A stretch of DNA of 64,000 bases from positions 1-64,000 of the forward strand of contig OMZP01000003.1 of NCBI GenBank assembly GCA_900315585.1, in the 5' to 3' direction. This DNA comes from an uncultured Eubacteriales bacterium (lineage in GTDB: Bacteria; Bacillota; Clostridia; Christensenellales; Aristaeellaceae). The notes below the pieces were generated by a model. The model ran no database searches and was not told where the DNA came from. It saw only the letters and a list, made by a program, of their open reading frames with translations. The stretch's first letter is position 1; each line of letters starts with the position of its first letter. Shown here one piece after another: positions 14,012-22,941 of this stretch. The translations under genes and the position numbers were made by a program.

Positions 14012-16282
14012 TCAGTTCAGCACCCTCCGGCCCCAGGAGAAGCTGCGGTAGTAGTAGTCCGAGCCGCTCTTGGTGGAGATTTCGCTGATGACCACCTTCT
14101 TGGAGCTGCCGGTGGAGGCGTGGATGAAGTAGCCGTTGCCCAGGTAGATGCCGGTGTGGTCCACCAGGTCGTCCCTGCCGTCCTCCACGGTGTTGAAGCA
14201 CACGATGTCGCCGCGCCGCAGGTCGCCCAGGGCGATCTGCGCGTAGGTCTTGTCGTAGCCCTGGCTGTGGGAGGTGTCCTTCAGCTTGATGCCGATGTGC
14301 TGGAAGGACCAGTATACCAGGCCGGAGCAGTCAAATCCCGGCGGGTTCTGGTAGTTGGCGTTGCTGGTGGACCAGTAGCCGCTGCCGTACACGTAGGGCT
14401 TGCCCAGCTGGCTCTGGGCGCAGAAGATCACATACTCCAGCTTCTCGGCGTTGTTGGCGTTGTCGCCGATGGCGCTGGTGGTGGAGGTGATGGAGCTGTA
14501 CTCGTTGGTGGGCAGGCTCACGTCGGCGTTGGAGGGTTTGGAGCTCACGGTCAGCTTGGCCGTGGCGGTCTTGTTGTTGAAGGTGGTCACGGTGATGGTG
14601 ACGGCACCCGACTGGAGGGCGGTGACCACGCCATTGCCGTCCACGGTGGCCACGGAGGGATCGCTGGACACGATGGTGTAGGAGCCGCCGGTCTTCTTGG
14701 GGAAGACCACCTTGAACTGGCCGGTCTCGCCCACGTACAGCGTGCCGCTGGCGGGGGAGAGGCTGACCTTGCCGGGGGCCTTCACCACGGTGATCCGGCA
14801 GTCGGCCTTGAGGCCGGTGACGGTGGTGGCGGAGATGACGCAGCTGCCCCGCTTCTTGGGGGTGACGACGCCGTTCGCGTCCACGGTGGCGATCTTCTTG
14901 TTGCTGGTGGTCCACTCCAGGGCGGAGGCGACTTCCGTCTCGCCCGCCGGCAGCGCCAGGTTGGCCACCGGGACGAAGGCCTCGCCCACGGCCAGGGTGG
15001 CGGCCTCCGGGCTCAGGCTGATGGCGGTGGGCGCGGCGGCGACGGTCACGGTGATATAGGTGGACTTGCCGTTGTAGGTGGTGGCGGTGACAATGGCGGA
15101 GCCCTTGCGCACGCCGGTGACCTCGCCGGTGGCGGGGTTCAGGGTGATGCACCCGGCGTCGGCGGAGGCGGGGCTGATGCCGAAGACCACGGAGGCCTCC
15201 GCCCGCTTCTTCTTCGTGGCGAAGGTGACCGTCGGCTCCAGCTTCCGGGTCTGGCCCAGGGCTACGGCGGTGGTGGCCGTGGAGAAGGCGATGCCGGTGG
15301 GCGCGGCCAGGACCGTCACCTTGCACTTGCCGCCCTTGCCGTTGTAGGCCTTGATCATGATGTTGGCCTTGCCGGGGCCAACGGTGGTGACGAAGCCGTT
15401 CTGGTCCACGACGGCCACGTTGGGGTTGCTGGTGGACCAGGTGAAGCTGTTGGAGGCAAAGCCCGCGGGCATGGAGAAGGTCAGCTGGGCGGTCATGCCC
15501 TCCGCGCCCAGGGTGAGCTTGGAGGCGCTGATGTTCAGCTTCTTCGGGCCCTTCAGCACGGTGACCGCGCAGGCTACCTCCGCGCCGCCCTCGATCCTCG
15601 CGTAGACGACGGCGTTGCCCTTCTTCACGCCGGTGACGACGCCGTTGGCGTCCACCCGCACGTACTTCTCGTTGTCGCTGCGCCAGGCCACGGCGGGCAG
15701 GGTGCTGCCGTCGGGCACGGCGATGGCCGCCAGGGCGACGCTCTCCTTCACGCCCACGGTGAGAGCCTCGGCGCTCAGGCGGATGCCGGTGGCCGCGGCG
15801 GCCACCTCCGCGCTGGCATCGGCCACGGTGCCGTCGGCGTCGATCAATACGGGCTCGGCGGGCTGCTCGACAGGCGCGGGCTGCTCAACCGGAGAGGGCT
15901 CCACGGGAGCGGGTTCTGCGACAGGCGCAGGTTCCTCGGCGGGCGCGGGCTCCTCGGCGGGGGCAGGCTCCTCGGCGGGGGCGGGCTCCTCGGCGGGGGC
16001 GGGCTCCTCGACGGGAGCGGGCTCCTCGGCGGGAGCGGGCTCCTCCACGGGAGCGGGCTCCTCCACGGGAGCGGGCTCCTCTACGGGAGCGGGCTCCTCT
16101 ACCGGCGCGGGCTCGTCCGAAACGTAGGCTTCGCCCTCCACGGTCAGGCCTTCCACGCCGGTCGTCTCCGCGAGGCTCACCTCCACCTCCGCCGGGGCTT
16201 CGATGACTTCCTCCGCCCAGGCGGGCAGGGAGCAGGCGGCCAGCAGGGCCAGGGTCAGTATCAGACACAAAAACCGTTTCAT
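14012..16282 (-). CDS. Secreted multi-domain wall protein: Big_2 repeats and C-terminal NlpC/P60 endopeptidase
   Basis: The 756-residue precursor starts with a signal peptide (LLAACSLPAWA). Residues about 48-135 are EEPAPVEEPAP-type repeats, a likely wall-spanning spacer. Several bacterial Ig-like (Big_2) domains of about 80 residues follow, each with W-S/T...N/P-x-V-A-x-V-D-x-N-G-x-V-T. The last 110 residues are an NlpC/P60 cysteine peptidase: FDCSGLVYWSFQHIG (Cys652), DHTGIYLGNG and FIHAST give the Cys-His-His site. It should cleave peptidoglycan stem peptides outside the cell. The ATG at 16282 has AGGAGG upstream and yields the signal. A long antisense frame opposite is only a codon shadow. 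Confidence 0.9.
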   Translation of the reverse strand: MKRFLCLILTLALLAACSLPAWAEEVIEAPAEVEVSLAETTGVEGLTVEGEAYVSDEPAPVEEPAPVEEPAPVEEPAPVEEPAPAEEPAPVEEPAPAEEPAPAEEPAPAEEPAPAEEPAPVAEPAPVEPSPVEQPAPVEQPAEPVLIDADGTVADASAEVAAAATGIRLSAEALTVGVKESVALAAIAVPDGSTLPAVAWRSDNEKYVRVDANGVVTGVKKGNAVVYARIEGGAEVACAVTVLKGPKKLNISASKLTLGAEGMTAQLTFSMPAGFASNSFTWSTSNPNVAVVDQNGFVTTVGPGKANIMIKAYNGKGGKCKVTVLAAPTGIAFSTATTAVALGQTRKLEPTVTFATKKKRAEASVVFGISPASADAGCITLNPATGEVTGVRKGSAIVTATTYNGKSTYITVTVAAAPTAISLSPEAATLAVGEAFVPVANLALPAGETEVASALEWTTSNKKIATVDANGVVTPKKRGSCVISATTVTGLKADCRITVVKAPGKVSLSPASGTLYVGETGQFKVVFPKKTGGSYTIVSSDPSVATVDGNGVVTALQSGAVTITVTTFNNKTATAKLTVSSKPSNADVSLPTNEYSSITSTTSAIGDNANNAEKLEYVIFCAQSQLGKPYVYGSGYWSTSNANYQNPPGFDCSGLVYWSFQHIGIKLKDTSHSQGYDKTYAQIALGDLRRGDIVCFNTVEDGRDDLVDHTGIYLGNGYFIHASTGSSKKVVISEISTKSGSDYYYRSFSWGRRVLN

Positions 16283-16353
16283 CGCGCAGTTCCTCCTACA
16301 TATAATAGAAAGCATTCGCAGACCATAATCGCATATTTCATCCATTTTGATAT

Positions 16354-16383
16354 ATTTTACCACACCGTGGCAAGATTTGTCAA
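16354..16383 (-). promoter_or_regulatory. Promoter for the NlpC/P60 wall protein
   Basis: Minus strand: TTGACA (16378-16383), 18 bp, TAAAAT (16354-16359), leaving a leader of about 65 nt before ATG 16282. Confidence 0.65.
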
Positions 16384-16627
16384 CGTTCTGTAATATTTGG
16401 AGGGGGCAAAACCGTGGCGAAGCCGTGGTTTTTGGGTGGAGATTGGGGAAAGCCCGCCGGGGCCGGGACGCGGGAGTATAAATATGCCTGTCCGCAGGCC
16501 GCGGCTTCTGCATTTTTTGCGGGATGAAAAGTGCAAAAAAGTGGCAAATCTGTCCGTGGGAGACGGAATCATGTGGCGGGGCCGCAGAGCGCGAACGCCG
16601 TTGTTGCAAAAATATCGCAATTTGGGG
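16384..16627. other. Divergent intergenic region without a gene
   Basis: Between the divergent promoters I see no gene, no member of the repeat families and no clear operator. The stretch contains CAAAACCGTGGCGAAGCCGTGGTTTT, an imperfect inverted repeat, and several A/T-rich tracts that could bind regulators. Confidence 0.4.
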
Positions 16628-16656
16628 TTGAAATTAACGCATAAAATAGGTATAAT
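16628..16656 (+). promoter_or_regulatory. Promoter for the Liv importer
   Basis: TTGAAA (16628-16633), 17 bp, TATAAT (16651-16656), 30 bp before the first gene's ATG; AAGGAGG precedes the ATG. Confidence 0.8.
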
Positions 16657-16686
16657 GGGCCTATCCCAATAAGGAGGTTTACCCCG

Positions 16687-17835
16687 ATGAAGAAAGTTTT
16701 TGCGATCGTTTTGGCAATGATGCTGGTCCTCTCCGCGGCGGCCATGGCCGAGTCCGTGAAGATCGGCGTGTTTGAGCCGGCTTCCGGCGACAGCGGCGCG
16801 GGCGGCAAGCAGGAAATGCTGGGCATGCAGTACGCCAACAAGGAGACCCCCACGGTTGAGATCGGCGGCGAGACCTACGATGTCGAGCTGATCTACGCCG
16901 ACAACGGCTCCGACACCACCAAGGCGCCCTCCGCGGCGAACACCCTGGTGGACGCGGGCGTTTCCGTGGTGCTGGGCAGCTACGGCTCCGGCGTCTCCAT
17001 CGCCGGCAGCGACATCTTCAAGAACGCCAACATCCCCGCCATCGGCGTCACCTGCACCAACCCGCAGGTCACCGCGGGCAACAGCCACTACTTCCGCGTG
17101 TGCTTCCTGGATCCCTTCCAGGGCACCGTCCTGGCCAACTACGCCTCCAAGGAGCTGGGCGCCACCGTCGCCTACACCCTGGGCGAGCTGGGCAACGACT
17201 ATGACCAGGGCCTGTGCACCTACTTCAAGCAGGCGTTCGAGGGCCTGGGCGGCACCGTCATGCACGAGGACTTCCCCACCGGCACGGCGGACTTCAACTC
17301 CTACCTGACCAATGCCGCCGGCATCGGCGCGCAGGTGTTCTTCTGCCCCGTGTCCATCGCCTACTCCACCCAGATCGTGCAGCAGGCTGCCAGCCAGAAC
17401 GTGGCGTTCCCGATCCTGGGCTCCGACACCCTGGACAGCAACGTGGTGGCCAACGCCGCCAAGGGCACCAATGTGCAGGTCATCATCACCACCTTCTATC
17501 AGGAAGGCGCCGCGCCCGAGTTCGACGAGGGCTTCAAGGCCTGGCTGGCCGAGGATTCTGAGGCCATGACCAACAACGGCGGCAACGACATGATCTCCGC
17601 CGTGTCCGCCATGGGCTATGACGCCTACTACACCGCCCTGGAGGCCCTGAAGGCCGCCGGCACCACCGATTCCAAGGCCGTCATGGACACCCTGCCCTCC
17701 GTCACCTACGACGGCGTGTCCGGCCACATCGAGTTTGACGAGACCGGCGACGCGATCCGCAACGCCGCGTTCATCAAGAAGATCAACAACGAGACCGGCG
17801 ACTGGGAGTTCGTCGCCGAGCAGACGGTTGACTGA
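16687..17835 (+). CDS. livK: Branched-chain amino-acid ABC transporter substrate-binding protein
   Basis: The 382-residue protein has a Sec signal (MKKVFAIVLAMMLVLSAAAM then AES) and the periplasmic-binding type I fold of the LivJ/LivK family: VKIGVFEPASGDSGAGGKQE, ANTLVDAGVSVVLGSYGSG and FEGLGGTVMHEDFPTGTADF. It binds a branched-chain or related amino acid outside the membrane. It is followed by two permeases and two ATPases of the matching type, so the five-gene system is complete. A hairpin after the gene (17851-17877) probably lowers read-through, giving more binding protein than membrane parts. Ligand identity is not certain. Confidence 0.92.
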   Translation: MKKVFAIVLAMMLVLSAAAMAESVKIGVFEPASGDSGAGGKQEMLGMQYANKETPTVEIGGETYDVELIYADNGSDTTKAPSAANTLVDAGVSVVLGSYGSGVSIAGSDIFKNANIPAIGVTCTNPQVTAGNSHYFRVCFLDPFQGTVLANYASKELGATVAYTLGELGNDYDQGLCTYFKQAFEGLGGTVMHEDFPTGTADFNSYLTNAAGIGAQVFFCPVSIAYSTQIVQQAASQNVAFPILGSDTLDSNVVANAAKGTNVQVIITTFYQEGAAPEFDEGFKAWLAEDSEAMTNNGGNDMISAVSAMGYDAYYTALEALKAAGTTDSKAVMDTLPSVTYDGVSGHIEFDETGDAIRNAAFIKKINNETGDWEFVAEQTVD

Positions 17836-17850
17836 TTGACCGAGCCATAT

Positions 17851-17877
17851 GCGGCGAGGGCTGCGTGCCCTCGCCGC
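17851..17877 (+). terminator. Hairpin after livK
   Basis: GCGGCGAGGGC (17851-17861) pairs perfectly with GCCCTCGCCGC (17867-17877); TTT follows two bases later. Probably a partial terminator within the Liv operon. A TATAAT at 17885-17890 could start new transcripts for the downstream genes. Confidence 0.7.
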
Positions 17878-17897
17878 GTTTCGGTATAATATGAGAT

Positions 17898-17987
17898 GAG
17901 TTAGGAGTTAGGAGTTAGGAGTGAGGAGTATGGATCTGCTTGCAGGACTTTTATACTCCTAACTCCTAACTCATCACTCATCACTCA
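17898..17987. repeat. Inverted heptamer array (GAGTTAG unit)
   Basis: Left arm: GAGTTAG three times then GAGTGAG (17898-17930); right arm: CTAACTC twice and ATCACTC twice (17953-17987). It lies between livK and livH. Confidence 0.85.
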
Positions 17988-18005
17988 AAAAAGGAGCGTT
18001 CCTCC

Positions 18006-18929
18006 ATGTGGAATACCATCTTTCCCTACCTGCTGACGGGCATATCGGTGGGCGGGCAGTATGCGCTGATCGCCATCGGCTACACGATGGTCTACGGCAT
18101 CCTGCGCCTCATCAACTTCGCCCACGGCGACGTGTTCATGGTGGCGGGCATCGTGATGGTGTACATGGCCGCCAGCGGCATGCCGCTGTGGCTGTGCATC
18201 CCCCTGGTGCTGATCGTGACGGCGCTGGTGGGCTTCTTGATCGAGCGCATCGCCTACAAGCCCCTGCGCAACGCGCCCCGCATGAGCGCCATGATCTCGG
18301 CCATCGGCGTGAGCTACACGCTGCAAAACCTGGTGCTCTACATCACCGGCGGCCTGAACCAGCTCTATCCCACGATCCCCTGGATCTCCGATTCCGTGAC
18401 GATCTTCGGCGCGACCACCAAGATGGTCACCGTCGTCACCCCGGTGCTGACGATATTGCTGGTGGTGGCCCTGGTGGCGCTGATCAACCACACCAAGATC
18501 GGCATGGCCATGCGGGCCGTGTCCCGGGACTTTGAGACCAGCCAGCTGATGGGCATCAAGATCAATTCGGTCATCTCCATCACCTTCGTGATCGGCACCT
18601 TCCTGGCGGGCGTGGCCTCCGTCCTCTATTTCACCAACTACACCACCGTCATCCAGACCTCCGGCGCCATGCCGGGCCTGAAGGCCTTCGTGGCGGCGGT
18701 GTTCGGCGGCATCGGCTCCATCCCCGGCGCGGTGGTGGGCGCGTTCATCATCGGCATTGCGGAGAACATCATCAAGGGCCTGGACATCATACTGTTCAAG
18801 CTGGGCGTGATCGCCGCGCCCATCGGCCTGGCCACCTTCTCCGACGCCTTCACATTCGCGCTGCTGATCGTCATACTGGCCGTCAAGCCCACGGGCCTGT
18901 TCGGCGAGAAGACTACGGACAAGGTGTGA
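18006..18929 (+). CDS. livH: Branched-chain amino-acid ABC transporter permease LivH
   Basis: The 307-residue membrane protein is LivH-like: GGQYALIAIGYTMVYGILRL and INFAHGDVFM at the N-terminus are diagnostic, many hydrophobic helices follow, and GAVVGAFIIGIAENIIKG lies near the C-terminus. It forms the membrane channel with LivM. ATG 18006 is preceded by AAAGGAG. The next start is within about ten bases of its stop, so the two are co-translated. No defects are seen. Confidence 0.93.
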   Translation: MWNTIFPYLLTGISVGGQYALIAIGYTMVYGILRLINFAHGDVFMVAGIVMVYMAASGMPLWLCIPLVLIVTALVGFLIERIAYKPLRNAPRMSAMISAIGVSYTLQNLVLYITGGLNQLYPTIPWISDSVTIFGATTKMVTVVTPVLTILLVVALVALINHTKIGMAMRAVSRDFETSQLMGIKINSVISITFVIGTFLAGVASVLYFTNYTTVIQTSGAMPGLKAFVAAVFGGIGSIPGAVVGAFIIGIAENIIKGLDIILFKLGVIAAPIGLATFSDAFTFALLIVILAVKPTGLFGEKTTDKV

Positions 18930-18939
18930 GGTGAGCGGC

Positions 18940-20067
18940 ATGAACAACAGTCTGAACAAGAAAAAGGCGGATTCCGCCACGATCATCTCGGCGGTCATCG
19001 TGCTGCTGATCTATGTGGCCGTGTTCGTCGCGGAGCAGTTCATCGCTCCCACCTCCATGCTGTTCACAGTGCTGAAAAAGGGTGCGACCTACGCGCTGGT
19101 GGCGGTGTCCATGAACCTGCTGAACGGCTTCACCGGCATCTTTAGCCTGGGCCAGGCCGGTTTCATGCTGATCGGCGCCTACACCTACGGCGTGTTCACG
19201 ATCCCGGTGGCGGAGCGGCTGAACGTGTATCAGTATTACAACGGCGGCCTGGTGCAGTTCGTGCTGCCCTGGTTCGTGGCCATGCTGCTGGCGGGCCTGG
19301 TGGCGGCGTTCTTCGCCTTCCTCATCGGCATGCCGGTGCTGCGGCTGAAGAGCGACTACCTGGCCATCGCCTCCCTGGGCTTCGCGGAGATCATCCGCGC
19401 CGTGATGCAGTGGGACAAGCTGGGCCCGATCACCAACGGCTCCAACATGCTGCGCCTGTTCCCGGCCTTCAATGACTTCAACATCAAGAACGCCGACGGC
19501 CAGGTGGTGGTGTACCTGTCCACGCTGATCCCGATGCTGATCGCGGGCCTGTGCATCGGCGTGATCATCCTGCTGATCAACTCCACCTTCGGCCGGGCGC
19601 TGAAGGCCATCCGCGACGACGAGATCGCCGCCGAGGCCATGGGCATCCGCCTGGCGAGCCACAAGCGGCTGGCGTTCTGCATCTCCTCGTTCTTCGCGGG
19701 CGTGGGCGGCGCGATGCTGGCCATGTACCAGACCACGGTGCAGGCCAAGGGCTTCACCACGGCCATGACCTACGAGATTTTGCTGATCGTGGTCATCGGC
19801 GGCATCGGCTCCGTGACGGGCAGCTGCCTGTCCAGCTTCCTGTTCGTGGCGGCCAGCGAGTGGTGGCTCAGGTTCCTGGATCAGAAGCAGATGATCGGCG
19901 ACTTCGAGGTGCCGCTGCTGCGCAACGGCTTCCGCCTGGTGGTATTCTCCATCATCATCATGATCGTGGTGCTGTTCTTCCGCAAGGGCATCATGGGCAC
20001 GAAGGAGCTGCCGGATTTGATAAGGGGCATCGGGAAAAAGAATAAGAAGGGGGCGACGGCGAAATGA
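18940..20067 (+). CDS. livM: Branched-chain amino-acid ABC transporter permease LivM
   Basis: The 375-residue permease shows the LivM pattern: SMNLLNGFTGIFSLGQAGFM, LRLKSDYLAIASLGFAEIIR and RDDEIAAEAMGIRLASHKRL, with multiple membrane helices between. It pairs with LivH. I use ATG 18940, which has GAGGTG nine bases upstream; a GTG at 18931 would add three residues. Its TGA overlaps the ATG of the next gene (ATGA), a sign of tight coupling. Confidence 0.92.
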   Translation: MNNSLNKKKADSATIISAVIVLLIYVAVFVAEQFIAPTSMLFTVLKKGATYALVAVSMNLLNGFTGIFSLGQAGFMLIGAYTYGVFTIPVAERLNVYQYYNGGLVQFVLPWFVAMLLAGLVAAFFAFLIGMPVLRLKSDYLAIASLGFAEIIRAVMQWDKLGPITNGSNMLRLFPAFNDFNIKNADGQVVVYLSTLIPMLIAGLCIGVIILLINSTFGRALKAIRDDEIAAEAMGIRLASHKRLAFCISSFFAGVGGAMLAMYQTTVQAKGFTTAMTYEILLIVVIGGIGSVTGSCLSSFLFVAASEWWLRFLDQKQMIGDFEVPLLRNGFRLVVFSIIIMIVVLFFRKGIMGTKELPDLIRGIGKKNKKGATAK

Positions 20068-20843
20068 GTGAAAATGTGCTTCATATCGAGCATTTGACCA
20101 TGCGCTTCGGCGGCGTCGTCGCCGTGAACGACCTGTCCATGGACATCAACCAGGGCGAGATCGTGGCCCTGATCGGCCCCAACGGCGCGGGCAAGACCAC
20201 CGCCTTCAACATGGTGACCGGCGTGTACCAGCCCACCGAGGGCAGGATCTCCCTCTTGGGCAGGGACATCACCGGCAAGCGCCCGGACGAGATCACGAAG
20301 CTGGGCGTGGCCCGCACGTTCCAGAACATCCGGCTGTTTTCCAGCATGACGGTGTTTGACAACGTGCTGACGGCCCACCATCTGCGCCGCACCAGCAACT
20401 TCCTGACGGCCACCTTCCGGCTGAACATGGCCGAGGAGAAGAAGATGCGCGCCGAGACGGAGCGGCTGCTCCGTGAAGTGGGCCTGTGGGAGCTGAGGGA
20501 CGAGCAAGCCACCAGCCTGCCCTACGGCAAGCAGAGGCTGCTGGAGATCGCCCGCGCCCTGGCCACGGAGCCGCAGCTGCTGCTCCTGGACGAGCCCGCC
20601 GCGGGCATGAACCCCCAGGAGACCGAGGAGCTGGGCGAGTTCATCAAGGAGATCAAGGACAAGTTCCACCTGACGGTATTTTTGATTGAGCACCACATGA
20701 ACCTGGTCATGGGCATCTCCGACCGCATCTACGTCATCGACTTCGGCAAGCAGATCGCCGAGGGCACGCCCGCCCAGGTGCAGGACGATCCGGCGGTCAT
20801 CGCGGCCTATCTGGGCGTGGATGAAGAGGAGGGTGTACAATGA
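20064..20843 (+). CDS. livG: Branched-chain amino-acid ABC transporter ATP-binding protein LivG
   Basis: The 259-residue ATPase has Walker A GPNGAGKTT, the LivG-type segment GVARTFQNIRLFSSMTVFDN, signature LPYGKQRLLEIARAL, Walker B LLLLDEPAAGMNP and switch His in IEHHMNLVM. LivG usually has LPYGxQRRLEIARAL, so the motif is normal for the group. The gene starts inside the livM stop and ends in ATGA with livF. It energises import together with LivF. Confidence 0.94.
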   Translation: MSENVLHIEHLTMRFGGVVAVNDLSMDINQGEIVALIGPNGAGKTTAFNMVTGVYQPTEGRISLLGRDITGKRPDEITKLGVARTFQNIRLFSSMTVFDNVLTAHHLRRTSNFLTATFRLNMAEEKKMRAETERLLREVGLWELRDEQATSLPYGKQRLLEIARALATEPQLLLLDEPAAGMNPQETEELGEFIKEIKDKFHLTVFLIEHHMNLVMGISDRIYVIDFGKQIAEGTPAQVQDDPAVIAAYLGVDEEEGVQ

Positions 20844-21559
20844 GCATGCTGAAGGTGAAGGACCTGAAGGTCAACTACGGCGGCATCGAGGCCCTGAAGG
20901 GCATCTCCTTCGACGTGGAGCAGGGCCAGATCGTCACGCTGATCGGCGCCAACGGCGCGGGCAAGAGCACCACGCTCCGGGCCATCAGCGGCCTGGTGAA
21001 GACCGCCTCCGGCGCGATCAACTTCCTGGGCAGGGACATCATCCCCTTCAACGCCCAGCAGGTGGTGGCCGAGGGCATCGCCCTGGTGCCGGAGGGACGG
21101 CGGGTGTTCGACAACCTGACCGTGAAGGAAAACCTCAAGATCGGGGCGTACCTGCGTTCTGACAAGGAGGAGATCGAGGCCGGCATCGAGGACATCTACC
21201 AGCGGTTCCCCCGCTTGAAGGAGCGCGAGTGGCAGCTGGCGGGCACCCTGTCCGGCGGCGAGCAGCAGATGCTGGCCGTGGGCCGCGCCATGATGGCCAG
21301 GCCGAAGCTGTTGATGATGGACGAGCCCAGCCTGGGCCTGGCGCCGCTGGTGGTGAAGGACATCTTCTCCATCATCCGCGATTTGAAGAGCGAGGGCATC
21401 ACCATCCTCTTGATCGAGCAGAACGCCAACGCGGCCCTGCGCTGCGCGGACCAGGCCTACGTGCTGGAGACCGGGCGGATCACCATGTCCGGCACCGGCG
21501 AGGCCCTGCTGGCGGACCAGAGGGTCAGGGATGCGTACCTCGGTTCTACGGCCCGGTAA
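20840..21559 (+). CDS. livF: Branched-chain amino-acid ABC transporter ATP-binding protein LivF
   Basis: The 239-residue ATPase carries Walker A GANGAGKST, the LivF mark ALVPEGRRVFDNLTVKENL, signature LSGGEQQMLAVGRAM, Walker B LLMMDEPSLGLAP and IEQNANAAL as switch region. It is the last gene of the Liv operon, overlapping livG by four bases. A chain of hairpin modules follows the stop. The family is unambiguous. Confidence 0.94.
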   Translation: MSMLKVKDLKVNYGGIEALKGISFDVEQGQIVTLIGANGAGKSTTLRAISGLVKTASGAINFLGRDIIPFNAQQVVAEGIALVPEGRRVFDNLTVKENLKIGAYLRSDKEEIEAGIEDIYQRFPRLKEREWQLAGTLSGGEQQMLAVGRAMMARPKLLMMDEPSLGLAPLVVKDIFSIIRDLKSEGITILLIEQNANAALRCADQAYVLETGRITMSGTGEALLADQRVRDAYLGSTAR

Positions 21560-21822
21560 AACCGGGAGTTTATCGCTGCCGCGCGGACCCGCGACGCCGG
21601 GTCGGCTGTCCCGGCAGGGCCGGGAGCCAACTGCTGCCGCGCGAATCTGCGACGCCGGGTCGGCCGTCGAATGGCCTCCCGGCTCCGTTCGGCGGATTTT
21701 GAAGGGGACACCAAAGCCTTCCCCTTTAGGGGAAGGTGGCAGCACCGCAGGTGCTGACGGATGAGGTCGTCGCCCGTCCCGGCAGGGCCGGGAGCAACAC
21801 CAATGAAAGTTGAGGGACCCCC
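21560..21822. repeat. Tandem CTGCTGCCGC modules and CCTTCCCC element
   Basis: Directly after livF are repeated modules of a hairpin followed by CTGCCGCGCG: CCGGGAGTTTATCGCTGCCGC (about 21563), TCCCGGCAGGGCCGGGA then CCAACTGCTGCCGC (about 21609-21640), each with a GACGCCGGGTCGG partner. A short GCCTTCCCCTTTAGGGG element (about 21715-21765) and a lone TCCCGGCAGGGCCGGGA hairpin (about 21777-21793) precede thrH. No gene is seen. Confidence 0.7.
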
Positions 21823-22431
21823 ATGAGTGAACTGAACATCGTCTGCCTGGATCTGGAAGGGGTGCTGGTGCCGGAGATCTGGATCGCCTTCTCCGAAGCC
21901 AGCGGCATCCCGGAGCTGCGGCGCACCACCCGGGACGAGCCGGATTACGACAAGCTGATGCGCTGGCGGCTGGGCATCCTGAAGGAGCACGGCTTGAAGC
22001 TCCAGGACATCCAGCGCACCATCGGCACCATCGACCCGCTGCCCGGCGCGCGGGCATTCCTGGACGCGCTGCGCGAGCGCACCCAGGCGGTGATCCTCTC
22101 CGACACCTTCACCCAGTTCGCCAAGCCCCTGATGGAAAAGCTGGGCTGGCCGATGCTGATGTGCAACGCCCTGGAGGTGGCCCCGGACGGGGAGATCACC
22201 GGGTACAAGATCCGCACGGCCCAGTCCAAGCTGACCACCGTGAAGGCGCTGCAGTCCGTGGGCTTTGACACCATCGCCTGCGGCGACAGCTACAACGACC
22301 TGGGCATGATCCGCGCCAGCAAGGCCGGATTCCTGTTCCGCTCCACCGAGAAGATCATCGCCGACAACCCCGATTTGCAGGCCTTTGAGGCGTTCGACGA
22401 CTTGAAGGAAGCGATCTTCGCGGCGCTGTAG
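21823..22431 (+). CDS. thrH: ThrH-type phosphoserine phosphatase / homoserine phosphotransferase
   Basis: The 202-residue protein is a HAD-superfamily enzyme very like Pseudomonas ThrH: VCLDLEGVLVPEIWIAFSE holds the nucleophile Asp region (DLEG in place of DFDG), followed by VILSDTFTQF and CGDSYNDLGMI. The replacement of the usual second Asp by Glu is a ThrH hallmark. ThrH removes phosphate from phosphoserine and can pass it to homoserine, linking serine and threonine synthesis. It is cytoplasmic. Start ATG 21823 follows GAGGGACC. It stands alone between repeat clusters. Confidence 0.9.
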   Translation: MSELNIVCLDLEGVLVPEIWIAFSEASGIPELRRTTRDEPDYDKLMRWRLGILKEHGLKLQDIQRTIGTIDPLPGARAFLDALRERTQAVILSDTFTQFAKPLMEKLGWPMLMCNALEVAPDGEITGYKIRTAQSKLTTVKALQSVGFDTIACGDSYNDLGMIRASKAGFLFRSTEKIIADNPDLQAFEAFDDLKEAIFAAL

Positions 22432-22853
22432 GGAAGGGGAAAGAGAAAGATAAAGATCCTTCGCACGGCGCGGTTTTCAATCCCTTGGATTGAAAATCCG
22501 CGGTCCGGCCCACAGGCCGGACTTGGAAACCCTCCGGGTTTCCAACCTTCCGTTCAGGATGATAGCGTATCAAAAACCTGTCATCCTGAGCGGAGCGAAG
22601 GATCTTTTCCTTTGGCGGACGCCATGAATGGCGCCCCTACGGGAGACTCCCCGCAATGACATAACGTTTATACTTGTGGTTAGGGAACCAGATTGCCACG
22701 TCGGTCAAGGCTTCGCCTCGACCTCCTCGCAATGACGTATCATGAAGCCGAATCCATACAACGTCATTGCGAGGAGGACGATGCAATCGTCCGACGTGGC
22801 AATCTGGTTCCCCAACAGGAATGATTCCTCACTCGCTGGTCCCCAACGGAAAA
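22432..22853. repeat. Complex repeat block with 22-bp perfect inverted repeat
   Basis: No gene is seen. In order: three adjacent hairpins (TTTTCAAT/ATTGAAAA, GTCCGGCC/GGCCGGAC, GGAAACCC/GGGTTTCC; about 22475-22545), a TCATCCTGAGCGGAGCGAAG repeat (about 22580), a GGACGCCAT/ATGGCGCCC palindrome with CTACGG (about 22618-22642), and a 22-bp perfect inverted repeat (22683-22704 with 22791-22812) around the widespread CGTCATTGCGAGGAG sequence in both orientations. CATTGCGAGGAG and CATTCTGAGCGGAGCG repeats are known from many unrelated genomes. Confidence 0.75.
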
Positions 22854-22941
22854 GGCGGCCTGCAACCCAAAACTTTTGAACGAGCGAGGCGGCGTGCGAT
22901 GTGCGCGCCCGCGAAGTTCACTTGTTTTGGCGCAGGCCGCC
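22854..22941. repeat. 88-bp three-stem element, subfamily B (copy 2)
   Basis: Nearly identical to 2047-2134; differences include GGTGCAGG versus GGCGCAGG on the right arm and GGCGCG versus GGCGTG near the apex. It lies between the converging thrH and cardiolipin synthase genes. Confidence 0.82.

Noticed and set aside
13868-16393. An 841-codon plus-strand open frame opposite the NlpC/P60 gene
   Set aside because: It is a mirror of GC-rich, Pro/Ala/Glu-rich coding; the product is Gly/Val/His-rich low complexity with no domain, and the minus-strand gene has a signal peptide, domains, promoter and ribosome site.
17898-17987. Heptamer arrays as possible CRISPR arrays
   Set aside because: The units are 7 bp, contiguous and without spacers, and no cas genes are present.
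22683-22812. CATTGCGAGGAG inverted repeat as a possible rRNA or tRNA fragment
   Set aside because: No tRNA fold or rRNA motif is present; the sequence is a dispersed repeat found in many genomes.
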